The translations under genes and the position numbers were made by a program. 64,000 nt of DNA from assembly GCF_965638725.1 (NCBI RefSeq), contig NC_134971.1, positions 377,001-441,000 on the forward strand, in the 5' to 3' direction. The notes under the pieces were generated by a model. The model did not search any database, was not told where the DNA came from, and saw nothing but the letters and a program-made list of their open reading frames with translations. Below, one piece after another: positions 30,701-42,200 of this stretch (position 1 is the stretch's first letter; the number at the start of each line of letters is the position of its first letter). The DNA is from Aptenodytes patagonicus (Eukaryota; Chordata; Aves; Sphenisciformes; Spheniscidae).

Positions 30701-33176
30701 GCAGGCAGCCCCGGGGTTCGGACCCCCCTTGCCCACTGCGGGCACGCGCCGCCCCACGCTTTGTATTCCCGGCACAGAGCTGGCAGCCTCCCCGCATCGG
30801 GCGAGCTGCAGATGGGGAACGGCTCGGCAATTGGGCCATTTCCAATGCTGGCTAACCGCAACCGTCAGTAATTACCCGCGCCGTGCCGGGGGTGGGATCC
30901 AGATATCTGGAGAAAGGCTTTGTGAAGGCAGCACAATGCGAGGGCAGCTGCAGAGCTGCCGGCCCTTCCTGCGAAGCCAGCCGGCGTCCTTCCCGGCTTT
31001 GCTGGGATTTAAGCTGTTCCCACCGGCTCCAGAGAGCCCTGGGACAAGGACACAAATGCTCCTTGGGCTGGGAGAGGGCAGCAGCCCAGGCAGCACAGAG
31101 GTGATGCCAGGCAGGCATGCTTGCAGGGGTACTGCCAAAAAAGCAGCTCAGGGGGTAAACCCCCGGCTCCTGGGCAGTTCCCCTCCCAAGCTCAGCTCGG
31201 CAGGAGGAGCCCCTGCCCAGAGTGCTCCTCAGCCCTGGTCTCTGTCCTTTGTGCCCCCCAGTGTGGACGTCGGAAAGTCCCCCCATGTCCCCTACGTCTA
31301 CGTTAGCCACCACGGGGAGGTGCAGAACCTCAAACCCATCCAGGTGATGACCGCCTGCAGCCTGGACATCTACAACTTCCCCTTCGACGTCCAGAACTGC
31401 TCGCTCACCTTCACCAGCTGGCTGCACCACAGTGAGTGCCGGGACCCCCGCGGCCGGGGGGCTCGGGGGGGGGAGCAGGCAGGACCTCCGCCGGGCTGGA
31501 GCTCCGTGCAGAAGGCAACTCGCCCCTCTAGATGGCCCCAGCGGATCGGGGATGCGTGCAGGGAGGGCAGGCAGGCACCCAGCCCGGCGTGGAGGTGCCG
31601 GCAGCTGCCGGTGCTTGGGGCCGGGCGCCCCTGGTCCTCACCTCTCCTCCGCCCCCCAGTCCGTGACATCAACCTCTCGCTGTGGCGGCAGCCGGAGCTG
31701 GTCAAGTTCGACCGGAGCGTCTTCATGAACCAGGGCGAGTGGGAGCTGCTCTACGTCCTCAGCCGCTTCCAGGAGTTCAGCGTCAAGAGCAGCGACAGCT
31801 ATGCGGAGATGAAGTTCTATGTAAGGGTCTTCGGCCGCCACGCTTCTCGGGGATGGGGCGCTAAGGGAGGGTCTTGCCACTGTCCCTGTTCCTTGATCAC
31901 CCAGCTGCTCCCTGCCACAGTGCTCCTGCCTGCGGGCAGGAGGCTCTCGGTAGTGAGCCCTTCCTCTGGCTCACCTTAGTACATCCCACCATCCTCGCCT
32001 GCCTTGGCGGAGAGCCACACCAGCTCAGGCTCTCGTTTCAACCCTTCACTGAGCCTTTCCTGTCTCTCTGTCCTGCAGGTAGTCATCCGGAGACGTCCCC
32101 TCTTCTACACCGTCAGCCTGCTGCTCCCCAGCATCTTTCTGATGGTTATGGACATCGTGGGCTTCTACCTACCTCCCAACAGTGGCGAGAGGGTCTCTTT
32201 CAAGATCACCCTCCTGCTGGGCTACTCGGTTTTCCTCATCATCGTATCCGACACGCTGCCAGCTACTGCGGTCGGCACCCCCTTGATAGGTACAGCGGAG
32301 CTACCTGCCAAGCTAACTGCTATGGCAGTCCTGGGCCTGGAGCAGCAGCTCCTGCTGCTCCATACAGAGACCACAGGTCCCCCTAGAGAGGTGGGCAGAG
32401 AGGACTCGCTCAGGACCATGCTCTGTGCATGAGCCTTTGCAGGCCACTCACCTCGCTGACATCTCCGCAGGCATCTACTTTGTGGTATGCATGGCGCTGC
32501 TCGTCATCAGCCTGATGGAGACCATCCTGATCGTGCGCCTGGTGCACAAGCAAGACCTGCAGCCCCACGTCCCCGAGTGGGTGAAGCGCCTGCTGCTGGA
32601 ACAAGCCACCGTCCTGCTCTGCATCCGGGACAGGAAGAAATTCAGCCGAAGCAGGACGCAGAGCTCGGACATCTCCAGGCAGGTGGACAACAATGACAGC
32701 ACAGGTAAGGGCTGCACAGAGAGGGCCCACGGGAACCGAAGGGGACTGGGCCCCACGTAGCCATCTACGTCCACGTAGCCCCTGTTTGCATGGAGATCTG
32801 GATGCCCGGGTCACCCGCAGAAAGCCCAGCTCCCCATCTAAAGCGGTTTTTCGCACTTGCCTCTCTTGATCCCGCAGCCAAGCTGAACCACTATGGCTGC
32901 GAGGACCCCCGGGAGTGCGAGACGGTGGGGGGCGCGAGGCTTGCAGCGGCCTTTGCCGGCCAGGCGGAGGGCTCCCCGCTGATGCATGGCGTCCTGCGTG
33001 AGATCACCGCCATCCGCCAGTTCCTGGAGAAACGTGAGGAGTTTCGCGACGTCGCCCACGAGTGGCTGCAAGTGGGCTACGTGTTGGATGTCCTGCTCTT
33101 CCGGGCGTACCTGGCGGCCGTGCTGGCCTACAGCATCACGCTGGGCACCCTCTGGTCGGTGTGGCGGGATGCCTGA
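27687..33176 (+). CDS. HTR3A: HTR3A, 5-hydroxytryptamine receptor 3A (complete coding sequence)
   Basis: HTR3A is a serotonin-gated, cation-selective pentameric channel subunit of the plasma membrane (Cys-loop family). Nine coding exons: 27687-27753, 29820-29983, 30164-30208, 30562-30671, 31262-31431, 31660-31820, 32079-32289, 32471-32704 and 32878-33176. Together they give 1461 nt (486 codons plus stop, close to human) with all phases closing. In order: a signal peptide (about residues 1-22), the ligand-binding domain with Cys loop C161-C175 (CSLDIYNFPFDVQNC), binding-site Trp182 and a loop C ending SDSYAEMKFY. The four membrane helices lie at about 246-270, 278-300, 310-335 and 455-478, with Glu276 before M2 as the cation-selectivity residue. 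A long M3-M4 loop ends in the MA helix. It aligns closely with HTR3A; its arginine-bearing MA helix argues against HTR3B. Confidence 0.95.
28122..28146. repeat. CTGC tetranucleotide repeat
   Basis: About six CTGC units in HTR3A intron 1. Confidence 0.85.
29820..29983 (+). CDS. HTR3A: HTR3A exon 2
   Basis: 164 nt, phase 1 to 0. The acceptor is GCCGGCAG and the donor GTG|GTGAGT. It encodes the N-terminal helix and first strands: ALRRLSHYLLAHYQKGTRPV and RDWRTTTNVAIDLMVYAIL, parallel to human LLRLSDYLLTNYRKGVRPVR. Confidence 0.95.
30164..30208 (+). CDS. HTR3A: HTR3A exon 3 (loop D)
   Basis: 45 nt, 15 codons: DEKNQVLTTYIWYRQ, identical to human. It holds the loop D tryptophan of the serotonin site. 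The acceptor is TTCCCGCAG and the donor CAG|GTGAGC. Confidence 0.97.
30562..30671 (+). CDS. HTR3A: HTR3A exon 4 (loop A)
   Basis: 110 nt, phase 0 to 2. The acceptor is TCCCTCAG and the donor GTT|GTGAGT. It encodes HWTDEFLRWDPTRFDNLTQI and SIWVPDILINE, with an N-glycosylation sequon at NLT. Confidence 0.96.
31262..31431 (+). CDS. HTR3A: HTR3A exon 5 (Cys loop)
   Basis: 170 nt, phase 2 to 1. The acceptor is CCCCCCAG and the donor CACA|GTGAGT. It encodes VDVGKSPHVPYVYVSHHGEV, the Cys loop and LTFTSWLHH, which contains the loop B Trp. Confidence 0.97.
31660..31820 (+). CDS. HTR3A: HTR3A exon 6 (loops F and C)
   Basis: 161 nt, phase 1 to 0. The acceptor is CCCCCCAG and the donor TAT|GTAAGG. It encodes RDINLSLWRQPELVKFDRSV, FMNQGEWELL and the loop C stretch ending SYAEMKFY. 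Confidence 0.96.
32079..32289 (+). CDS. HTR3A: HTR3A exon 7 (M1 and M2)
   Basis: 211 nt, phase 0 to 1. The acceptor is GTCCTGCAG and the donor ATAG|GTACAG. It encodes VVIRRRPLFYTVSLLLPSIF (M1) and ERVSFKITLLLGYSVFLIIV (M2, the pore helix). Both are almost identical to human. Confidence 0.98.
32471..32704 (+). CDS. HTR3A: HTR3A exon 8 (M3 and start of the cytoplasmic loop)
   Basis: 234 nt, phase 1 to 1. The acceptor is CTCCGCAG and the donor ACAG|GTAAGG. M3 is IYFVVCMALLVISLMETILI, followed by the MX-helix region RLVHKQDLQPHVPEWVKRLL. The rest of the loop is basic and Ser-rich and unlike human, as expected for this variable part. Confidence 0.95.
32878..33176 (+). CDS. HTR3A: HTR3A exon 9 (MA helix, M4, stop)
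   Basis: 299 nt, starting in phase 1 after acceptor CCCGCAG. It encodes the variable loop, then the MA helix EITAIRQFLEKREEFRDVAH and M4 (LAAVLAYSITLGTLWSVW), ending WRDA and TGA at 33174-33176. In human the three MA-helix arginines (R432, R436, R440) keep conductance low; here they are R440, R444 and H448. Confidence 0.96.
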
Positions 33177-36100
33177 GCAGCTCCCACCTTTGGGGGCAGG
33201 AGAGGTGGGGACCTCAGACGCCGCCTTGCTCCAGAGGCCGCTCCTCGGCTCTGGGACTCGCCGGTGTTTGCTGACCCAGGCCGGTGCATCCGCCACCTTC
33301 CCCCCAGCTCCGCAGCAGCAGCTTCTGAGCACGAAGGCAGAGCTGAGGAGGAACCACCAAGCACCGATGACCCCTGCCCGAGCCTTGCGCGGTGCTTCCC
33401 GCCCCCTCCATCCCCGGCAGCGCCCCCAGCCCGGCCCGACCGGCGGCCGCCGCTTCAGCACCGCGGACAGCGGCCCCGCCGGCCCGGCCCCGCGGCTGCC
33501 GCCCGCCCCGGGGGTCCCCGCCCGCCCCGGGGGGTCCCTTACCCCTCACCCCGGCTGCCCTGGCCAAGCCCCCACCTCCGTGCACGAAGCAGCGGGGTCC
33601 ACACGCCCGTGTCCCCTTCTCCGTTAATCCCCCTGCTCGCCGGGGTCCACACGGGCCTTTATTCCCCCCGCCCGGCCGCTGTGCACACTTGCCCGGCAGA
33701 CCCCCATCACGCTCCTGCCCAGCGGTGCGGTGAATGGGGAGAGAACCAGTGCCAGCCGACGGCAAACGAACCGGGGTGCAAACGGGACGGGCTCTGTGGG
33801 CACGCGGTGCTGGAAGAGACCTGCGGGGTCGCCGATTGCTACCACAGCTTCGGTCAATCCTCCTGCTCCCTCTCCCCACCCCTGCCAGGGCAGAGGCGCG
33901 AGGCTAAGAGGAGAGGGAAGAACCACTGGCTGCGTCCCAGGGCGGGGAGTTGAGCCCAAACTGCAAGGAGCAGATCTGCCCAATACAGCACCCACTCTTG
34001 TTTCAGAGCTGGGGGTGTCAGGGGGTTGTGACAAAAAACACCGAGGGTGTTTTTGAGGTGGTCCCCGGCCCCGCCCGAGACCCCATATAGGTACAGCTCG
34101 CTCTTCACGCCGGTAACGTACCTGAGCAACCAGTGCGGGCACCATCCTCGGAAGCGCTGGAGGTGACGGGAGGGCCCGTCCCGTGCTCTAGGAGCATCTC
34201 TGCGTACGGTCAGGCTGCGGGCGGTGGGGGAGAGGTGGGTTGACGGTGCCCGGCTCTCCTACGTCTGCCCCCAAGCCCACCGGCCCTGGACCAAGGGCCC
34301 CGCTCGCTGTCCCGGAGCCGTCACCTGCAGGAAAACTCCCTGCTGAGTGACAGGGGGGCTGAGGACGGGTGGAGCAGGCTCCTGCCAGCGCCGGCCCGCG
34401 CTAATGCGCTGATGGTCTGTAAGTGGCTGCCTATTGATGAGGTGTCCAGTTAAAGAGTTCGCGAGACACTAAATCAGCCCATCGATCCTGCCGAGATCGA
34501 TGGTGCTACAGACCTGATCACTGCAGCGGGCAATTAACACCCTCTGGAATGAGCCGCCTTCGTGTAACATCAAACGCTCCAACAGACAAATCCAATGGGC
34601 CCATTGACCCGGGTGCGCGATGCCGCCCAGCCCGCGTGTTCCAGGGGGCGGCAGGTCCCCCGAGCCAGCCTCGCCACCCCTCTCCTGCCCGCTGGGACCC
34701 TGCTGCCCCTCGGGGACCCACCGCGAGATGCTCACCTGTGCCGCCGCATCCAATGGACCACGTCGGTGGCCGCGTGGCCACTCGGTCTTCTGTCCTTCCC
34801 TGCGCTAGGAAGCCGTCCCGCACCCGACCTAACCCCCTCGCGCAGCCCAGTGGTCCTTTCCTCCTGGAGGAGGAGGCTGCCCGTGCCGGAGGAAGGATCC
34901 AGGTTCTCCCTTTGCCCTCTCGCTGCTTTGGGAAGCGCTGCATGTGGGAAAAAGTTCCAGGCATCTCTCCGAGAGGAGCCTGGATTTTCCTCTTTAAAAC
35001 AACAACAACAAAAAAATCAATAAATCTGAATCTAATCTACTAATAAAGGTTTAATGAGGACATAATGTTGATGGAACAGAACATTGTTGCAGCATAATCG
35101 CTCCCAGCTGCTGCGCAAGTGTGCAGACAAAGGCCCGGTCCTACGACAATTTCCCCGTTATTATAATAACGCCTTTGTACCAGGCCAAACGCCAGAGAGG
35201 GGTTTCATCCCCCCTTCTCCCAGGGATGCTGCAGCCGGCAGGTTGCTTGCCGCAGGACCACCTCTGCTTGCCTGGACCAGGACCGAAGTTCTCCCCTATT
35301 TGCCCAAAGCCTCCCTGGAAGAGCTGTGCTGGGGGGGAGCTCCGGGAGGCAGGGATCGCCTCCAGGGCCTCGGGGTGGGCTCGCAGGCCCCCAAACCCGC
35401 CGGGAAGCCCCGGGGCACGGGACGAGCCCGGCCTCGACGCCAGCGCACGTGGCAGCCTAGCAGACGTCACCCATCCCTGGAAAAACAGGCGATGCTTTGC
35501 ATCCAGTGACTCCAACCGCGCCGTAATTAACGTTTAACCGCATTGTAACGCCCAGGCGGGTGGCGGACAGCACCCGTGGGGCATGGGCAGCACCCGTGGG
35601 GCATGGGCAGCACCCGTGGGGTGCGGGCGTGGCCGGGTGACGCCGGCAGCACCTGCCTGGCCCCGCCGCGGCGCGCCGTACTCTTTGCCGCAGCACAAAA
35701 GGAGTGCAGGCGCTGCTGTTAATGTAGTCAGTAAATAAATAAAGGAGGGCTTAAGCTTAGTGTACAGCAATCAGTCGAGAACTACAGGATAATTAACGCA
35801 GCGGGGGGCCAGACTACTCTGCAGTCAGGTTTAAATGAAGGAGTTCACTTTCATTGAGGCAAACTTGCTCAGCTCCCTGGTGAGCCGCGCAGGCAGGCAG
35901 CGGCGCAGGCAGCGCGCCGCAGGCAGCGCGCCGCAGGACGGGGAGGCGTGCATCCCGGGACAAGGGACGTGGGTTTGCTCCCCATGCGCGGGGACGTCGG
36001 CATCCCCGCATCCCGGGGGCACCCCCATCCATCGGGGTTGGTTTAGGGATGGGGGACACTCCCTCCCCCCCCCCCCCGCCACAGCCCTGGGGGAGCCGAG

Positions 36101-36214
36101 GAGGCACCCCCAAACTCACCACCACCGTGGGTCCCCCCACGGCTCGCCCCGAGCCAGTGGGATGCATCCTTCCTCCTCCTCCTCCCAGCAGGCACAGGAA
36201 CAGGAGACAGCAGG
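33177..36214. other. Intergenic region downstream of HTR3A, including its 3' UTR
   Basis: No gene is visible. Plus-strand AATAAA signals at 35019-35024 and 35042-35047 could end the HTR3A transcript about 1.85 kb past its stop codon, but nothing proves it. AT-rich patches near 34985-35180 and 35690-35850 may be conserved elements. Confidence 0.5.
35567..35622. repeat. Three-copy 20-bp tandem repeat
   Basis: The unit GCAGCACCCGTGGGGCATGG is repeated about 2.8 times, with perfect copies in the middle. Confidence 0.85.
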
Positions 36215-39039
36215 CCGAGACAACGGAATTAACTTTATTGGTTGTTTTTTTGTTTTCTAACTGCAGATTCAAGGTATACAACTGAACATTGCTATTTTCC
36301 TTATGAGACTTATAAATAAAAATACAAAAAATGTTCACTACAAAAAAATCTACCGTTAGTAGGATGTAAAAAATATTCTCTTTGCTATAGAAGGCACGAA
36401 CTTCACTTAGTGACACATGGAGAGAAAAAAACCTGCAGCAGTATATTCTTCTTCTTTTTTTTTTTTTTGTCTTTTTTTTTTTTTTTTTCCTCTGTCAGAA
36501 ACACTGAAGTCTTACAAAGAAATGCATCTGAATCTACACAGGACGAAGGCAGATGCGGAGAGCTGCATCTAGGAGACACCACAACTGGTTTTTTTTTTTT
36601 TTTTTTTCTTTTTTTTCTTTTTCTTTATTTTTCAGGAAACTTTTAGCTAACGGCATCTGTGGCTAGAGGACAGAGAGGACTCGCAAGCAGAACCGCAAGG
36701 GAGCGAACGGCGAGGGGAAGGGGAGAAAGTCGTACAAAAAATAGGAGCCGATAGATACTCTGAGAAAACCAAAGGGGAACTTGGGCACCTTCTGCGCCCG
36801 GGCTCAGAGAGGTGCTGAGGTAGACGGAACGAGGACAGCGACGGACCCGAACCACGAGCGGCAACACAGAGCAATGGGACGGGCAGGCGGGCGCTCACGA
36901 CACCGACGACAAGCCAGGGGAGAGGGAGCCCGGGGCCGCGGGGCCCCGCGGGGCGCTTGGTCCTCACTGCTATGATACACATATATATACTTTTATATAT
37001 ATGGAGGGGCGGCGGGGGCTGCGCCACGGCTCGCCACGCCACGGCAAACAGATGCGCAGACGCGTGCCCGGGGCACCGCGGCATCGCTCCAACACTGATC
37101 CCAACGCCATCGCAGCCGGGAGGCTGCGGCACTAAGGGAGGGAGGGGGATGGCGGGACGGGAGGGGAGGTTAAAGCAAAAAAAGCCACATGAGCTCGGCC
37201 GTGTGCTCCGCAGCACCGCGGCACCCACGGCCGGCAGCGCTGGTGCACCGCGGGGAGCTACCGCGCACGCGCCAGAAATTGCAGCAACTTTCTGTGTGAA
37301 AGAACTGTTTTTTTTTTTTTTTAAATTTTTTTTTTTTTTTCTTAGGCACAACAATTAAACAAGCCGTTCTCCACAGTCACATCCCGGATTGTACAACAGC
37401 GGCGTCCACCCTGCGCGGAGCAGCAAAGGTCCCGCACGCAGGGGCACACGCGCGTGCAAAGCCGGACCGGAGTGCGAGGGAGGATGCTGCACCCGCAGCC
37501 GCATCCCTGCTCGGCACCAGGAGAGGCGGGACGGGCTCTGCCGGGACTGGCAGCCCCCAGCAAGAGGGGCGATCAGCATCCCTCCAAACCCCATCCAGAC
37601 ACCGTCCCGCTCCCCCCAACTCTTTCCCCCCCCCCCTTTTCACCCCAACGCAGCAAAATGACAAAAAAAAGCCGCGGCCGCAAGCGCCGCGCGGGATGGA
37701 AACCGCAGAGCCCGCTTCTGCAACCGCAAAGGAGAAACACAACAAAAACGAACACAAGAGGTAGCTTCAGAACCGACACCCCCGGCCCCGCGGGGCCGGG
37801 CAAAAAATACCAGTTTTGGTAAGGATAATGCACAACGGGAGGCCGGCAGGGACGCTGCCGCCGCACCGCCCCTCCACCACCAGCATCGGGCACGCGGCTC
37901 GCGCCTTCCCGGCCACGCTGCCCCCCGTCCCCCCCAAATCAATAAAAGCTCATGAGGTCACAAAAAAACGAGGTAATTTCAAGTAAAATGTGCTAAACGC
38001 GGAAATATTCCAAAAGAAAGTTCAAAAAAACCGAACGAAAAGCAAAGAAAACGGCGAGCGAAGCCACCGGGCACCCCTCGCTTGCGGGCTCCTGCAACTG
38101 AGGGCTGGGCAAAAAACCACGCTCGGCACCTTCCAGGCACCCCAAATTAGCAGAAAAAAGAGGATCTGCCCGTTCGGAGCGATGCCGCGCACCGGCGGCA
38201 CCCACGCCGGCACCGGCATCGACCGCACATCACCAAACTGGCCGTGTCTCCCCATGGGGGGCTTTGCCCTCGCCCCCAGGGAAGGCGGGGAAGGAAGGGG
38301 AAATGCATAGAGAGGTCTTTGGTCAGGGGGAGGGCGGCAGCCTCTGGGTGCCCCTCGCGCCCACCCAGACCCCGGGGCAGCACCGCGAGGCAACCCAGCT
38401 CGCACCCGGTTCCCTACCCCAAACACCCTCCTCCGGCCGGGATCCACCCCCCGAGGATGCTCTCGCCGAAGCACTTACGGCTCGCCGGACGCCGGCGCTC
38501 TCCCACCTGCGACGCCGCAGCCCGGGAGCGCGGGAACCCTCCCAAAACGGGGGCTGAGCCCCACGCGGAGCCGTGCCCACGCGTGAGCTGGGGTCCTCAG
38601 CGGGGCATCCACGGTCGGGTCTATGCGGTGATAGAGGAAACCAGAAATTAAAGCCTTCCCAAAGCACTGGCCATACACGCACTTTCGGGGAAGCGTGCCG
38701 CTCCTACACGGTCTTCCCGGCAGCGCCGGTGGCCGGCACCAGTGGTGATGGAGGGGCCGGCCGGGGAGCCCATTCCCCGGGGGCTGCAAGGGGCGAAAGC
38801 TGCCCCCCAGTGAGGGTGCAAGGGCAGCGGGCGCACGAGCAGCCGGGGAGGGGGAGCAGATGGGGGCTGGGGAAGGGGCTGGTGCATCCCCCCGCCCCGG
38901 CGCGAGCCGCAGGATCCTTCCGGCGAGAAGCAACGAACGAGAACCGAAAACAAACAAGGCCGTGGACGCTGCGGGTTTGGTGGTTTTTTTTTTGCCCAGT
39001 CCTCCGCCACTCAGCCCCGCCGCCCCTGCGCCTCCTCCC
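36215..39039 (-). other. ZBTB16: Putative ZBTB16 3' UTR
   Basis: The region runs from the ZBTB16 stop codon to an AATAAA signal on the minus strand at 36239-36234, in an AT-rich, terminator-like context. Another AATAAA is at 36629-36624. Long T runs on the plus strand (36457-36488, 36591-36608, about 37309-37340) would be A tracts in the transcript. No coding sequence is seen. The extent is inferred. Confidence 0.5.
36234..36239 (-). terminator. Candidate polyadenylation signal of ZBTB16
   Basis: AATAAA on the minus strand, about 2.8 kb past the ZBTB16 stop codon, inside an AT-rich patch bordered by GC-rich sequence. Cleavage would fall about 10-25 bases further left. Confidence 0.4.
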
Positions 39040-39269
39040 TCAGACGTAGCAGAGGTAGAGATAGGTCTTCTCTATCCGCCAGTCGGTGGGGATCTCCTCC
39101 GGCTTGTGGCCCTTCATGTGCTTCTGCATGGCGGAGAGGCTGGGGCAGTACTCCAGGCAAATGGTGCACTGGTAGGGGGAAGCGCCGTTGTGGGTCCGAA
39201 GGTGTTTGATCATGGCCGAGTAGTCCCGGGAGCGCTGGTGGCACAGCTTGCACTCGAAGGGCTTCTCGC
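39040..39269 (-). CDS. ZBTB16: ZBTB16 last exon with zinc fingers 8-9 and stop
   Basis: 230 nt coding. The acceptor is GCCCGCAG; the stop TGA is at 39042-39040. Fingers: [20 protein letters not shown] then RTH, and [20 protein letters not shown] then KGH, followed by [20 protein letters not shown] and V. Confidence 0.97.
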
Positions 39270-42200
39270 CTGCGGGCGACAGGGAGATGGGGGTGTCAGC
39301 GGGGGCTCGGGGCCTCCAGGCGGTAATTAACTGCCCGGCATCGACACTGCCGTGGCGGGCACAGCCGATAACCACGTAATGAACAGCAAAACCGATCTCG
39401 CTGTTGATCCTCTATTTATGATAGCTACGCGCCGGCGCATCCAACGATCCGTTATCCCCAGCCACCGCCCTGGTCCACGCTGCCGGCATCTCCGCCGGGG
39501 GACCGGTCCGGCACTGCCGGACTCACCGGAGACCCTCCCCTCCCTGCAGCACGTACCTGTGTGGACCCGGTAGTGGGTCTCCAGCTGGTGCTTGAGGCTG
39601 AACTTCTTGCCGCAGCCGTTGCACTCGTAGGGCTTCTCGCCGGTGTGGATGCGCTTGTGGCCCTTCAGCGTGCTCTCATCCCGGAAGCAGCTGCCGCAGA
39701 ACTCGCACTCGTAGGGGTGGTCGCCTGCAAGCACACGCCCGTGTCAGGGCCACCATCGTGGCCATCATGCCGCGCCAAAACGAGCTCCCCAGCCTGGATT
39801 TACGCCCGGCACCCGCTGCCGCCATCCCGGGGGATGGAGCATCCCAGCCACCCCAGCGCGGCATGCCAGTCCCCGCGTCCCCGTGCGGAGGGGATGGTCG
39901 GGTCCGCAGCAGGGTAAAGAGACCGGAGGGCGCCGTGACCCTCCCGCCACCAATTCCCAGGCTTTTCACCCGGCATTGCCAGCACAGACCCGGCCCCGGG
40001 CGTCTCCCGCGCTCCAGACCAGGCGGCTGATAAATGAACTCCGGTTCGGCACCAAAGGCAGAATGATTTGAAGGAAAGGTGAGGGCTCCAGCTACTTATT
40101 TATTACAGCCGCGAAGGCAAGGACAATAAAGATAGATTGATCGTCCGAGACGTTGTTCATGAATATTTAAATATTACTGATTTGTCTTGTCACTGTAATT
40201 ACAATTTCTCTGTGCCGCATATCCTACAAGCACAGTTTATGGTAAAGAATGGCCAACTGTATTTCACTTGTCCTGCTGCAGATGTGCGGAGCTGCCAAGC
40301 GTGTAATGTTCCCTGCATTTCATACATTTTCTTCAGCTGTGAAGGCTTAAGTCATCCACAATGACCTACGTTTTTTCATTATCCCCGTGTCAAACTGCAC
40401 TCGTGCCTGGGCATAAATTGTCCTTCTCGTTATATACTCACATGCCTGCGCTTTCGCTTCCTCTTTAAAATGATATTTTACTCTCTCCCCGTGTGCCGCA
40501 GCCGAGACCTGCGGCCCCTCGCCTCCTCCCGCAGCTGCCCGCTGGGCACCGGAGGAGGAGGAAGATGCTCAGGATGCGTTTTGGTACCCCCCCCCAAAGG
40601 CGAGGCAGGCGGTGCCTGTTGGCAGCTGCGCTTCACCTCCCCATGCCCAATCCCAAACGATCGCCTTGGTTTTCGATCCTGTAGTCAAAGATAGCGATTT
40701 TGCAGCCAGAGGCAGACAGCATTTCCACGCGCTCAATTTTTAGGAGAAGCCGTGTAAATGGGAGCCAGGGCTCCCGGAGTGCTCCGGCCCCGGGAGGAGC
40801 GCGAGCATCCCACATCCGTGCAGGATGAAACCATGCAGCACCATTCAACACCCCTAAAGCACCGATGATCCCAGTGTTTTTTCGCAGCCAGGAGCTGCTG
40901 AAGCAGCAGAGGTTGGGGTGGGACACGCGCGCCCCGACCCGCTGCCCAGGTCACCGGATTACCGGCTATAAGTGGCTCCAGTGCTCGGCGTTAACGTGCT
41001 TATCATCAGCGTGCGCTTCCCGTTTCCCCATGTTGGGACCCCCAGCCCAGGCACATGTCTGGGTCTGGCAGCCGCCAGCCACAGCCCGGATGGAGCGACC
41101 CTCCCGTGATGCTGCGCCTGCACGTCCCCCCAGCAGCCACTTCTACGTCCCCTTTTGAGGCTGCATGCGTGCACGCCGCTTAGCAGGAGAAAGGAGAAGG
41201 GGTATCCCTTGGCTTGGCATGCATTTTCCTCCCCGCCAGCAATAAAAGCGCAGCCGAGGAGGGCGCGCGAGCCTCCAACTCGCGTGGGCAAAGGATGGGC
41301 GAGGAACGCTTCACCCACGCAGCTGCAGAGCGCCGTGGCGCTGGCTGCGATGCACGGCGAGGCTGCAACGCACTGGGCAGGCTCCCCCCGCACAATCCCG
41401 CTCATTCCCCAAGGATTTGCTTTTTCCCGCACCGGGGGGTTTTGCAGCTGGACCCGAGTGATGGCACTAACCACGTGGCCGGGACCTCTCCCCCTGCCAT
41501 CCCCTGGTCCTGCCTGGGGACCTGCCCGGGGATGCTGATGGAGGAGCCGAGGACACGGCGTGGGCGCTGTGAGGACGCGGCGTAAGGCGGTCAAAGCCCC
41601 GCTCTCCCACCCGGCTCTCCCGGAGCCAAGCTCTGCCCCGGTGGGCTGCGCCACTGAAGCACCAGCTACACGTTGCGCAGGTCGCCCTAATCCCATTAGG
41701 GCCGAGCACCGCCTGATTATGTGCATCTACCGCCTGTAAGCCGATGAAGCGGGTATGATCGCACACCCCCTAAGAAGGTCACATGTCACCTTATACAGGA
41801 TCAACTTATTACACGCGGCTTTTTTTTTTTCTTCCCCCGTTTCATTTTTTAAATCCAAACAACCTCAATGGCAGTCGCCTTGACACTTTTAAGACAATTT
41901 CACCTTTCTTTTCCCTTTTGTTCTTTTTTTTTTTTTTTTTACAAAGAGGGAAGAAGCCTGCCCTAGCCGCCCCAGCCCCGAGCATCCCGGTGGCGGTGCC
42001 ATCGTACCTGTGTGGGAGCGGAGGTGCCTCTTGAGCGCGGTGTGGCTGGGGAAGGTGCGGTTGCACTCGCTGCAGATGTAGCTGCGCACCCCGGCGTGCA
42101 CCTCCATGTGCTGCTGCAGGGCGCTCTGCGTCTGGAACCGCTTGCCGCACAGCAGGCAGAAAACGGCCATGTCCGTACCTGCGAGAGAGGGAGAGATCTG

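Larger units (their letters stand above)
27754..32877 (+). other. HTR3A: HTR3A introns: what they hold
   Basis: Introns: 27754-29819, 29984-30163, 30209-30561, 30672-31261, 31432-31659, 31821-32078, 32290-32470 and 32705-32877. They are short and GC-rich. Intron 1 has a (CTGC)n run near 28122-28146, a GAGGAG-rich low-complexity stretch near 28785-28870 and a T-rich run near 29060-29090. No other gene or transposon is evident. Confidence 0.8.

Noticed and set aside
30585-31979. A 464-codon open frame on the plus strand
   Set aside because: It reads through HTR3A introns, and most of it is in the wrong frame or non-coding. Only the part matching HTR3A exon 5 and its neighbour is real, and that is spliced.
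33214-33953. Frames of over 200 codons on both strands just after HTR3A
   Set aside because: Pro/Arg/Gly-rich translations of GC-rich DNA with no recognisable domain and no conserved splice pattern.
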